A stretch of DNA of 12,293 nucleotides from CAYJAB01 sp964368305 (lineage in GTDB: Bacteria; Bacillota_I; Bacilli_A; Erysipelotrichales; Erysipelotrichaceae), in the NCBI GenBank assembly GCA_964368305.1, contig CAYJAB010000023.1, forward strand, positions 1-12,293. Direction: 5' to 3'. Made by a program: the position numbers and the translations under genes. The notes under the pieces are model-generated. The model was not told the DNA's origin, did not search any database, and saw nothing but the letters and a program-made list of their open reading frames with translations. Of the stretch, positions 1 through 6,027 are shown piece after piece (positions within the stretch are counted from its first letter, which is position 1; the number at the start of each line of letters is the position of its first letter).

Positions 1-251
1 CCAAAAGCATCCCATCCCATCGGATGTAACACATTAAATCCTTGCATTCTTTTCATACGTGAAAGAATATCTGTTGCTGTATACCCTTCTGGATGTCCAA
101 CATGTAATCCATTTCCACTTGGATATGGGAACATATCCAAACAGTAATATTTCGGTTTTGAATCATCATAAACATCTGTTTTAAATGTTTTGTTCTCTAG
201 CCAATATTTTTGCCACTTTTTCTCTACTTCTTTATGATTGTATGGTTTCAT
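1..251 (-). CDS. leuS: Leucyl-tRNA synthetase, N-terminal part (cut by window edge)
   Basis: This is the first 83 codons of a class I aminoacyl-tRNA synthetase that charges tRNA-Leu in the cytoplasm. The translation begins MKPYNHKEVEKKWQKYW and carries MFPYPSGNGLHVGHPEGYTA. HVGH (residues 50-53) is the class I HIGH signature, and the PSG-LHVGHPEGYTATDI context is typical of LeuRS rather than IleRS or ValRS. A strong AAGGAGG Shine-Dalgarno site lies just upstream of the ATG. The leader is a T-box riboswitch whose apparent specifier codon is CUC (Leu), which independently supports the identity. The gene runs off the left edge, so the editing domain, KMSKS loop and anticodon-binding domain are not visible. 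Confidence 0.97.
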   Translation of the reverse strand, partial: MKPYNHKEVEKKWQKYWLENKTFKTDVYDDSKPKYYCLDMFPYPSGNGLHVGHPEGYTATDILSRMKRMQGFNVLHPMGWDAF

Positions 252-261
252 AAGTCCTCCT

Positions 262-483
262 TAAATAAAAAAAGCGCCTAGTCAAAGGACGCTTTTGCGT
301 GGTACCACCTTTATTCATATCAAAATCATTTTGATATGCACTTAAACACTTTAACGCAGTTATACGGATTATTCTCATAATCAGCTTATTATATTAGCGA
401 GTTCATTGCGATTACAATCGATTTACACCACCCATCGACTCTCTATATGTATCTTTCAACTAATACTCTAATATTTTGCTACC
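262..483 (-). promoter_or_regulatory. T-box riboswitch leader of leuS (leucine specifier)
   Basis: This untranslated leader senses uncharged tRNA-Leu and controls leuS by antitermination. The antiterminator is explicit at 284-312 (minus strand). AAAGG (308-312) pairs with CCUUU (284-288). The seven-base bulge UGGUACC (301-307) follows, then ACGC (297-300) pairs with GCGU (289-292) around an AAAA loop. The bulge UGGU would pair with a tRNA 3' end reading ACCA. A 10-bp hairpin at 316-338 fits stem III. Stem I carries AGAGAG near 440 and a GAUGGGUG segment near 430. The likely specifier is CUC at 399-401, just after GAA, which matches the leucine gene downstream. The antiterminator and the terminator at 267-297 share bases and are mutually exclusive. 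Confidence 0.95.
267..297 (-). terminator. Intrinsic terminator of the leuS T-box leader
   Basis: On the minus strand CAAAAGCGUCC (287-297) pairs with GGCGCUUUU around an 8-base loop (279-286), with one bulged U at 289. A run of seven U (267-273) follows. It shares 284-297 with the antiterminator, so forming one excludes the other. This is the expected OFF state when leucyl-tRNA is charged. Confidence 0.93.
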
Positions 484-488
484 AATCT

Positions 489-516
489 ATAATATCATAT
501 TCTTCTATAATTGCAA
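489..516 (-). promoter_or_regulatory. Promoter of the leuS T-box transcript
   Basis: A sigma-A type promoter reads on the minus strand: -35 TTGCAA (511-516), 16-bp spacer, -10 TATTAT (489-494). The start of transcription would be near 482, just before T-box stem I. The -35 box directly abuts the stop codon of the upstream carboxypeptidase gene (517-519). I see no terminator between the two genes, so readthrough from upstream could also feed the T-box. Confidence 0.75.
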
Positions 517-1287
517 CTAATCTCTTGGATTTTCATCGTAATAATGTACGGGTAAATAAGTATGATCTGGATAATATTGATCAATATATTCTTCAAGAGT
601 TAGATTCTCATCCCAAATAATTTTAGCATGTTCAAGTCCTACAAATCTATAATGCCATGGTTCATATGTAATACGTGTAATTTCTTCTTTTCCTTTAGGA
701 TATCTTAATATAAATCCATAATCTACAGCATTCTCTTGTAGCCAATCAAATGCATCAGAATTCTCAAATTCAATATTTGTAATATTAAAATCAACAGTTG
801 TACCAAGACCATGTTCACTTGCACCAGGATATGCGATAAACATTTCTGTTCTTCGTGTTGCATCTTCTTTACTCATACCTTTATCAATATTTGATTGAAT
901 ACTTTTATTGTAGTTATTTAATTGTCTTTCATAGCTTCTATATGTACTTACAGGATAAATTGTAATCCCTTCTGCACGTGCATCCATTATCATATCTTCA
1001 TAAAACTCAACAGATTCCTTTGCAAATAAATAGCCATCAATTGACTCTACAAGCTCAACTTCATAATCTTCTGGATATGGATTTGAAAAATTTGACATCA
1101 TCGGCATCGGAAGTGATGGTGTTACAACATCAGGATCTTTCATCTCATTTGCAGGTGTTAATAAAGTAAGTGGAACTGTATCCTCTTCTTTTGTAAGTAA
1201 ACCACTCAACAAAATAAAACAAACAATAAATAATAAAAAAACAAATATATTTCTTTTAACACTCTTTTTTAATCTTCTTTTTTTCAT
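517..1287 (-). CDS. Membrane-anchored D-alanyl-D-alanine carboxypeptidase, VanY type (peptidase M15B)
   Basis: A zinc peptidase expected to remove the terminal D-Ala from peptidoglycan stem peptides on the outer face of the membrane. With the start at 1287 (256 aa) the protein has a lysine/arginine-rich N-terminus and then one hydrophobic segment (about residues 14-31). No lipobox is evident, so this is an uncleaved anchor or signal peptide. The M15B signatures are all present: YRSYERQ (about 116-122), the zinc-ligand block SEHGLGTTVD with H159 and D166, and EPWH with E209 (catalytic) and H212 (third zinc ligand). The start at 1287 is preferred over an ATG at 1314 because AAAGGGGAA precedes it at good spacing and the probable -10 box (1305-1310) leaves the upstream ATG outside the transcript. 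There are no vancomycin-resistance genes nearby, so a housekeeping wall-trimming role (compare DacB/LdcB-like proteins) is more likely than resistance. Confidence 0.93.
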   Translation of the reverse strand: MKKRRLKKSVKRNIFVFLLFIVCFILLSGLLTKEEDTVPLTLLTPANEMKDPDVVTPSLPMPMMSNFSNPYPEDYEVELVESIDGYLFAKESVEFYEDMIMDARAEGITIYPVSTYRSYERQLNNYNKSIQSNIDKGMSKEDATRRTEMFIAYPGASEHGLGTTVDFNITNIEFENSDAFDWLQENAVDYGFILRYPKGKEEITRITYEPWHYRFVGLEHAKIIWDENLTLEEYIDQYYPDHTYLPVHYYDENPRD

Positions 1288-1304
1288 AAATTCCCCTTTG
1301 AAAT

Positions 1305-1333
1305 ATAATAGCATAGATGGTAAATTTATTAAA
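1305..1333 (-). promoter_or_regulatory. Probable promoter of the carboxypeptidase gene (extended -10)
   Basis: On the minus strand TGCTATTAT (1305-1313) is an extended -10 box. A weak -35, TTTAAT (1328-1333), lies 17 bp upstream. The predicted start near 1298 leaves only about 11 nt of leader, which starts at or just inside the Shine-Dalgarno site. Confidence 0.5.
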
Positions 1334-1336
1334 CTA

Positions 1337-1366
1337 ATTACAGATTATAAAATAGTATGTTATGAT
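1337..1366 (+). promoter_or_regulatory. Probable promoter of the radical SAM gene (extended -10)
   Basis: TGTTATGAT (1358-1366) is an extended -10 box; ATTACA (1337-1342) 18 bp upstream is a partial -35 match. The predicted start near 1373 gives a short leader that is mostly the AAAGAGGAA Shine-Dalgarno site (1375-1383). Confidence 0.5.
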
Positions 1367-1388
1367 ATTTCAATAAAGAGGAACTGTT

Positions 1389-2339
1389 ATGAATCAAAAC
1401 CCATTTAACAATAGTGATACAAATTTAAGATATTATAGCTATAGTTATTATCTTAAAAAAACATATGGAAAAAAAGTTTATAAAGTTCCATTAGATGCAG
1501 GGTTTACATGTCCAAATAGAGATGGAACATGTGGCATTGGTGGGTGTTCTTTTTGTAGTAGTGAAGGCAGTGGAGAATATGCTGGCAATTATCAAGATGA
1601 TTTAAATACACAATTTGAAGATGCGAGTAAGCAAATGGAAAGAAAATGGCCCAATGCATTAAAAATTGCTTATTTTCAAGCATATACAAATACATATGCT
1701 TCTTTAGATAAACTAAAAGAGATTTATCAGCCAATTTTAGATAAGAAAGATCTTGTAGCAATTGCATTTGCAACAAGACCAGATTGTTTAGATGATGATA
1801 AAATTTCATATTTTCAATCTTTAACTTCAAATCACGATATATGGATTGAACTTGGTCTTCAAACAATACATGATAAAACTGCACTTCAAACAAATAGAGG
1901 TCATACTTATCAAACTTTAAAAGAGGTCGTAGAGAAACTAAAAAAAACAGATATTAAAATATGCCTTCATATAATAAATGGGTTATATGATGAGAATTCA
2001 AGTATGATGTTACAGACTGCTAAGGAAGTCGCAAGATTAAATGTGGATGCAATTAAAATACATATGCTTCATATTATGGAAGACGCTTTAATTGCTAAGG
2101 AATATAAAAAAAATCCATTTAACATCTTATCTTTAGAACAATATGTTTCCATTGTTTGTGATCAACTTGAAGTATTACCTCCAAATATGATTATTCAAAG
2201 GCTAACTGGTGATGCACAAGAAGAAAAACTAATCACTCCAAAATGGACACTAAAGAAAACAATTGTATTAAATGAAATTCAAAAAGAATTGGTTAGAAGA
2301 AATAGTTATCAAGGAAAATACTATACAAGTACTATATAA
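1389..2339 (+). CDS. ytqA: Radical SAM protein, YhcC/YtqA family
   Basis: A cytoplasmic radical S-adenosylmethionine enzyme (316 aa, full length for the family). The cluster-binding cysteines are C41, C53 and C56 in the family-specific block FTCPNRDGTCGIGGCSFCS (about residues 39-57). This is a longer-spaced variant of the usual CxxxCxxC motif. The conserved PLDAGFTCPNRDG lead-in and the later LGLQTIHDKTALQTNRGH segment (about 155-174) are typical of the family (YhcC in E. coli, YtqA in B. subtilis) and resemble the Elp3/oxygen-independent coproporphyrinogen oxidase fold. From memory, and not checked, recent work places YtqA in tRNA wobble-uridine modification; the function here should be treated as inferred. 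In B. subtilis a methyltransferase gene (ytqB) follows, but here the gene stands alone and ends at its own terminator. Confidence 0.9.
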   Translation: MNQNPFNNSDTNLRYYSYSYYLKKTYGKKVYKVPLDAGFTCPNRDGTCGIGGCSFCSSEGSGEYAGNYQDDLNTQFEDASKQMERKWPNALKIAYFQAYTNTYASLDKLKEIYQPILDKKDLVAIAFATRPDCLDDDKISYFQSLTSNHDIWIELGLQTIHDKTALQTNRGHTYQTLKEVVEKLKKTDIKICLHIINGLYDENSSMMLQTAKEVARLNVDAIKIHMLHIMEDALIAKEYKKNPFNILSLEQYVSIVCDQLEVLPPNMIIQRLTGDAQEEKLITPKWTLKKTIVLNEIQKELVRRNSYQGKYYTSTI

Positions 2340-2367
2340 GCATTTTTAAAAGGTAATTTATTAATAC

Positions 2368-2400
2368 AAGATAAATAGGATTTACTATTTATCTTTTTTT
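2368..2400 (+). terminator. Intrinsic terminator of the radical SAM gene
   Basis: AAGATAAATAG (2368-2378) pairs perfectly with CTATTTATCTT (2385-2395) across a 6-base loop. The T-run 2394-2400 follows. It faces the small-RNA terminator at 2405-2427, so the two convergent transcripts end within a few bases of each other. Confidence 0.88.
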
Positions 2401-2404
2401 ATAT

Positions 2405-2427
2405 AAAAAAAGAACGCGTTAGCGTCC
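2405..2427 (-). terminator. Intrinsic terminator of the small RNA (and probably of tex-aminotransferase)
   Basis: On the minus strand GGACGC (2422-2427) pairs with GCGUUC (2412-2417) around the loop UAAC, with one G-U pair, followed by seven U (2405-2411). No other terminator lies between the aminotransferase stop codon (2579) and this one, so it may also end that operon's mRNA. Confidence 0.82.
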
Positions 2428-2536
2428 TTCAATGATGTAGATTCTTTTTTATTTGGGTAACTTTACTTTATTGTTAGTGGGGGGAAATAAAGTAAAGAAG
2501 AATACTACGATTTGGGAACATTATGTTTCCCAGGGC
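2405..2536 (-). ncRNA. Candidate stand-alone small RNA with a C-rich loop (unrecognised family)
   Basis: A transcript of about 130 nt is predicted between a near-consensus promoter (2540-2568) and a clear terminator (2405-2427), with no downstream gene on that strand. The minus-strand RNA folds well by eye. A 5' hairpin pairs UGGGAA (2527-2532) with UUCCCA (2513-2518). A composite helix follows: GUAG-U-AUUCUU (2498-2508) pairs with AAGAAUCUAC (2437-2446) with one bulged base, and stacks directly on a perfect 12-bp stem (2486-2497 with 2461-2472). That stem is capped by a 13-nt loop holding six consecutive C (2479-2484) followed by ACUAAC. The 3' strand has a 14-nt bulge (2447-2460) containing ACCC. 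C-rich single-stranded loops are typical of sRNAs that bind Shine-Dalgarno sequences. I see no hallmark of SRP RNA, tmRNA or RNase P RNA, nor a convincing 6S fold. It is also possible that the region is expressed partly as the 3' UTR of the aminotransferase mRNA. Confidence 0.72.
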
Positions 2537-2539
2537 TAT

Positions 2540-2568
2540 ATATTATAATTTTTTTTATGTTTTGTCAA
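2540..2568 (-). promoter_or_regulatory. Strong promoter of the small RNA
   Basis: Minus strand: a perfect -35 TTGACA (2563-2568), 17-bp spacer with an A-tract, and -10 TAATAT (2540-2545). TATAAT (2542-2547) overlaps it with a 15-bp spacer. The start would be near 2533-2537. This is the best promoter match in the window. Its -35 lies 10 bp beyond the aminotransferase stop codon. Confidence 0.82.
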
Positions 2569-2578
2569 CAAAATATTT

Positions 2579-3742
2579 TTATATTGTTAAATTTTTAATA
2601 AATCGCTCCATTCGCAGTAATGCTTCTGTAATTTCTTCTATGCTATAAGCATACGAAATACGTATAAATCCTTCTCCACATTCACCAAATCCTTCCCCTG
2701 GGACAACGGCTACTTTTTCTGACTCTACAAGTTGTACACAAAATTCTTCAGATGTAAGTCCAGTACTTTTTACTGAAGGAAAAACATAAAACGCGCCCTT
2801 AGGCATAGCACACTTTAATCCAATACGGTTCAACCCTTCTACAATATAATCTCTTCTTTTCTTAAATGATTGCATCATTTCAACACAAGATAAGTCTCCA
2901 TTTTTAGTCGCTTCAATTGCTGCATATTGACTTATTGTACATGAACTCATTGATGTATATTGATGTATACGACACATATAATCTATTAAAGTTTTATGTG
3001 CACATAAATATCCCATACGCCATCCTGTCATTGCATAGGCTTTTGAATAACCATTCATAACGATAATTTGATCTTTAATCTCCTCAAACATTGCAAGTGA
3101 TGCATGTTCTTCTTCATAATTTAATTCAGCATAAATTTCATCAGATAAAACTAAAATACCACTTTCTTTAATCAATCCAACTAGTTTTTCATAATCTTGA
3201 TAAGTCATTATTCCACCAGTAGGATTTGTAGGAAAGTTAATAAATAATAATTTTGTTTTTGTTGTAATAGCATTTTTCAATGCATCATAGGTTAGTTTAA
3301 ACGCATCTTCTTCTTTTGCTTCAATAATTTTAGTGATTCCACCCACCATTGAAATAATCGGTTTATAGCTTACAAAACAAGGTTCTACAATGATTACTTC
3401 ATCTCCTTCATCAACAAGCGCACGAATCGCTAAATCAATTCCTTCACTTGCACCTGCGGTTACAAGGATTTCATTTTCCGCATTGTAGTCTAAATTAAAT
3501 CTTCTTTTTTGATATAAACTAATCTCTTTTCTTAATTCAATCATTCCTAAATTACTTGTGTATTTTGTTTTTCCTTGATGAATCGCTTCAATTGCTTTTT
3601 CTCTAATCGCTAAAGGTGTTGTAAAGTCAGGCTCACCTACTCCTAATGACACAACCCCTTCTACATTTGAAGCTAAATCAAAAAATCGTCTAATAGGTGA
3701 AGGATTAATTTTCTTCACTTTTTTACTTAAATATTTTTCCAT
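2579..3742 (-). CDS. PLP-dependent class I/II aminotransferase, PatA-like
   Basis: A cytoplasmic fold-type I aminotransferase (387 aa, usual length), transferring amino groups between an amino acid and a 2-oxo acid. Visible motifs: SLGVGEPDF (32-40, substrate arm), GASEGIDLA (97-105, cofactor phosphate region), NPTG (173-176), SDEIY with D201 and Y204 contacting the cofactor, SKAYAMTGWRMGY with the Schiff-base lysine K234, and the substrate carboxylate arginine in GFIRISYA (about 366). The closest well-known relatives are PatA (N-acetyl-L,L-diaminopimelate aminotransferase of bacilli) and AspC/AraT-type enzymes. Sequence alone does not settle the substrate; a role in diaminopimelate/lysine synthesis would fit the wall theme but is inference. 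It starts 18 bp after the tex stop codon, so co-transcription is likely. Its Shine-Dalgarno site is an unusual five-G run, UUAGGGGGU, close to the ATG. Confidence 0.93.
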   Translation of the reverse strand: MEKYLSKKVKKINPSPIRRFFDLASNVEGVVSLGVGEPDFTTPLAIREKAIEAIHQGKTKYTSNLGMIELRKEISLYQKRRFNLDYNAENEILVTAGASEGIDLAIRALVDEGDEVIIVEPCFVSYKPIISMVGGITKIIEAKEEDAFKLTYDALKNAITTKTKLLFINFPTNPTGGIMTYQDYEKLVGLIKESGILVLSDEIYAELNYEEEHASLAMFEEIKDQIIVMNGYSKAYAMTGWRMGYLCAHKTLIDYMCRIHQYTSMSSCTISQYAAIEATKNGDLSCVEMMQSFKKRRDYIVEGLNRIGLKCAMPKGAFYVFPSVKSTGLTSEEFCVQLVESEKVAVVPGEGFGECGEGFIRISYAYSIEEITEALLRMERFIKNLTI

Positions 3743-3760
3743 GCTACCCCCTAATAACTA

Positions 3761-5899
3761 TTATAGTTCAATTAAACTAAGTTGTACTTTTTTACGTTGT
3801 AAATCAATACCACTAATCCAAACTTTTACGATGTCTCCAATTGCAACAACATCACTTGGATGTTTTACTTTAGTCTTCGCTAATTTTGAAATATGAGCAA
3901 GTCCATCGTTTTTTAGACCAATATCAATAAACGCACCAAAATCGACTACATTTCTAACCACGCCTTCAAGTTCCATACCTACCACTAAATCCTCAAGTGA
4001 TAAAACATCTTTTTTAAGCACAGGACCATCATATTGATCACGGTAATCTCTTTGTGGTTGGCATAAAGCATCGATAATATCTTCTATTGTGTATGTATCT
4101 GTGTTAAATTCTTTTGCAAGTGCATCTACATTTAAATTACTCAACAGTGCAATGCACTCTTTAGAACCAATTGATTCAATATTATAATGCTTGATTAATT
4201 GATATGCTAATGGATAACTCTCTGGATGGATACTTGTCGTATCCAATATTTCTTCTCCATCAACAATACGCATAAACCCTGCAGCTTGTTGAAATGATTT
4301 TGCTGTAAATTTTTTAATAGATTTTAATTCATCTCTAGATGTAATCTTTCCATTTTTATTCCTGTATTCAACTATTGCTGAAGAAATTGGTTTTGTGATT
4401 CCTGATATATTTTTTAATAATTCTTCACTGGCCGTATTCACATCCACACCAATTCTATTTACTGTCTTACTCACGACAAAATCTAATCTTTCCTCTAATC
4501 GTTTTACTGGTAAATCATGTTGATATTGACCTACTCCAATTGACTTTGGATCTATTTTAATTAACTCTGAAAGAGGATCAAGTACACGTCTTGCTATTGA
4601 AACAGCAGATCTTTGTTCAACTTGTAAATCAGGGAATTCTTTTCGTGCTAAATCACTTGCACTATAAACACTCGCCCCTGCTTCGCTTACTATTGTATAT
4701 ACAACATTTAAATTTTCTTCTTTAATTATATTCGCAATAAAACTTTCTGTTTCTCTACTTGCTGTACCATTTCCAATTGCAATAATTTCAATTGGGAACT
4801 CTTTTAAAATAGATAAAAAGATTTGTTTTGCTTCTTTTGGTTTATTAATTGGTGGATGAGGATAAAAAACAGAGATTTTTAGTACTTTACCTGTTTGATC
4901 AATTACCGCAAGTTTACAACCAGTTCTAAATGCAGGATCCACTCCCAAAATCATATTTACATGCGTAGGAGGTTGGCACAATAAACGTTCAACATTATAT
5001 GAAAAGACATCAATTGATTTTTCATGTGCATTTGCTGTAAATTCACTTCTAATTTCTCGTTCAACACTTGCAAACGCAAGTCTTTTTAATCCATCTTTTA
5101 CAGCATCTTCAATCACTGCATTCACAATTGATTCTTTATTGAATGTAAATGCTCTAATTGCAAAATTATATAAATAGTTTTCATCATAATCCATTGATAC
5201 ACTTACAACTTTCTCTTTTTCAGCACGGTTAATTGCCATTATTCTATGAGGTTGTAGCGATGATAATCTTTCATTAAATTCATAATACATTTTATAAACA
5301 TGATCTAAATCTTCATGTTTTTTCTTTTCTTTAGTAACAATCTTTCCATAATTATATATTGAAGTTCTAATCTTATCTCTAATTTTAACATTATCACTTG
5401 CCATCTCTGCAATGATATCTTTTGCACCTTGAATAGCATCTTCAACACTTGAAACATCTTCACTTAAAAACTGAGATGCTTGATGATTCAAATCTCCTGA
5501 AACAGGTAAAGTTAAAATCCACTCTGCAAGCGGTTTAAGTCCTTTGGCAACAGCATCTGTTGCACGTGTTTTACGTTTCTGTTGGTATGGTCTATAAATA
5601 TCTTCTACAGCAGAAAGTTTACTACAATTATCAATCTCTTTTGCAATATCATCTGTCAATTTCCCTTGCGTTTCAATTAATCTTTTAACATCTTCTTTTC
5701 TTTTCTCTAAATTAACTTGATACTCATATTTTTCTTGTATAAACCGAATTTGTTCTTCGTCTAATCCTTTTGTCATTTCTTTTCTATATCGCGCTATAAA
5801 AGGCACTGTATTACCTTCTTCTAATAGTTTTAAAGTATTATTTACTTGCACTGCCTCAATGTCTAATTCTGCAGCAATTGGTGTAATTAAATGATTCAT
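3761..5899 (-). CDS. tex: Tex-family transcription accessory protein with S1 RNA-binding domain
   Basis: A cytoplasmic nucleic-acid-binding protein (712 aa from the start at 5899), conserved in most bacteria and linked to transcription and RNA handling. The domain order matches the family. A helical N-terminal region contains NTVPFIARYRKEMTKGLDEE (about 30-49). A YqgF/RNase H-like domain starts around LGVDPAFRTGCKLAVID (about 318-334). Helix-hairpin-helix motifs include NISGITKPISSAIVEYRN (about 497-514). A C-terminal S1 domain begins GMELEGVVRNVVDFGAFIDI (about 641-660). The start at 5899 is chosen over an ATG at 5932 because AAAGAGGAAA precedes it and the promoter -10 box (5924-5929) overlaps the upstream ATG's first codons. 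The downstream aminotransferase is probably in the same transcript. Confidence 0.96.
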   Translation of the reverse strand: MNHLITPIAAELDIEAVQVNNTLKLLEEGNTVPFIARYRKEMTKGLDEEQIRFIQEKYEYQVNLEKRKEDVKRLIETQGKLTDDIAKEIDNCSKLSAVEDIYRPYQQKRKTRATDAVAKGLKPLAEWILTLPVSGDLNHQASQFLSEDVSSVEDAIQGAKDIIAEMASDNVKIRDKIRTSIYNYGKIVTKEKKKHEDLDHVYKMYYEFNERLSSLQPHRIMAINRAEKEKVVSVSMDYDENYLYNFAIRAFTFNKESIVNAVIEDAVKDGLKRLAFASVEREIRSEFTANAHEKSIDVFSYNVERLLCQPPTHVNMILGVDPAFRTGCKLAVIDQTGKVLKISVFYPHPPINKPKEAKQIFLSILKEFPIEIIAIGNGTASRETESFIANIIKEENLNVVYTIVSEAGASVYSASDLARKEFPDLQVEQRSAVSIARRVLDPLSELIKIDPKSIGVGQYQHDLPVKRLEERLDFVVSKTVNRIGVDVNTASEELLKNISGITKPISSAIVEYRNKNGKITSRDELKSIKKFTAKSFQQAAGFMRIVDGEEILDTTSIHPESYPLAYQLIKHYNIESIGSKECIALLSNLNVDALAKEFNTDTYTIEDIIDALCQPQRDYRDQYDGPVLKKDVLSLEDLVVGMELEGVVRNVVDFGAFIDIGLKNDGLAHISKLAKTKVKHPSDVVAIGDIVKVWISGIDLQRKKVQLSLIEL

Positions 5900-5923
5900 A
5901 TATTTCCTCTTTCCTGTATTAGT

Positions 5924-5952
5924 ATCATACATACAAATAATAAATTATGCAA
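5924..5952 (-). promoter_or_regulatory. Promoter of tex (and downstream aminotransferase)
   Basis: Minus strand: -35 TTGCAT (5947-5952), 17-bp spacer, -10 TATGAT (5924-5929). The predicted start near 5917 leaves an 18-nt leader with the Shine-Dalgarno site, and it fixes the tex start at 5899. Confidence 0.72.
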
Positions 5953-5961
5953 TAATTTGTT

Positions 5962-5978
5962 TATAGTGAATTACTATA
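5962..5978. repeat. Short inverted repeat between divergent tex and PASTA genes
   Basis: TATAGT (5962-5967) and ACTATA (5973-5978) form a 6-bp dyad around GAATT, upstream of both promoters. The layout is that of a possible operator, but in such AT-rich DNA a dyad of this size is common by chance, and no regulator gene is nearby. Confidence 0.35.
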
Positions 5979-5996
5979 CAAATATATTAAAATATA

Positions 5997-6005
5997 TGTT
6001 AAAAT
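5997..6005 (+). promoter_or_regulatory. Possible extended -10 promoter of the PASTA gene
   Basis: TGTTAAAAT (5997-6005) fits an extended -10 box. No good -35 lies 16-18 bp upstream (TACAAA at 5977-5982 at best). The start would be near 6012, giving a leader of about 16 nt with AAAGGAG. Confidence 0.4.
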
Positions 6006-6027
6006 ATTTAGATAAAAGGAGTAAAGT

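Noticed and set aside
978..1169. Open frame on the plus strand inside the carboxypeptidase gene
   Set aside because: Antisense to a gene with intact M15B motifs, no Shine-Dalgarno site, low-complexity translation rich in H, L and Q.
517..1287. Vancomycin-resistance vanY
   Set aside because: Fold signatures match, but there is no vanHAX, vanRS or mobile element nearby; a housekeeping carboxypeptidase is more likely.
1288..1314. N-terminal extension of the carboxypeptidase starting at 1314
   Set aside because: The -10 box (1305-1310) overlaps this stretch and the ribosome-binding site serves the ATG at 1287.
1504..1893. 129-codon open frame on the minus strand inside the radical SAM gene
   Set aside because: Lies opposite the cysteine motif region of a well-supported gene; no ribosome-binding site and no recognisable protein features.
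2461..2497. The 12-bp inverted repeat read as a terminator
   Set aside because: No T-run follows on either strand; it fits better as an internal helix of the small RNA, whose outer helix stacks directly on it.
2405..2536. 6S RNA, SRP RNA or tmRNA as identity of the small RNA
   Set aside because: Too short for 6S and lacking one long hairpin with a large central bubble; no GGAAGCAGCC-type SRP loop; no tRNA-like end or tag reading frame.
5900..5932. N-terminal extension of Tex starting at 5932
   Set aside because: The tex -10 box (5924-5929) lies inside it; Shine-Dalgarno and family alignment favour 5899.
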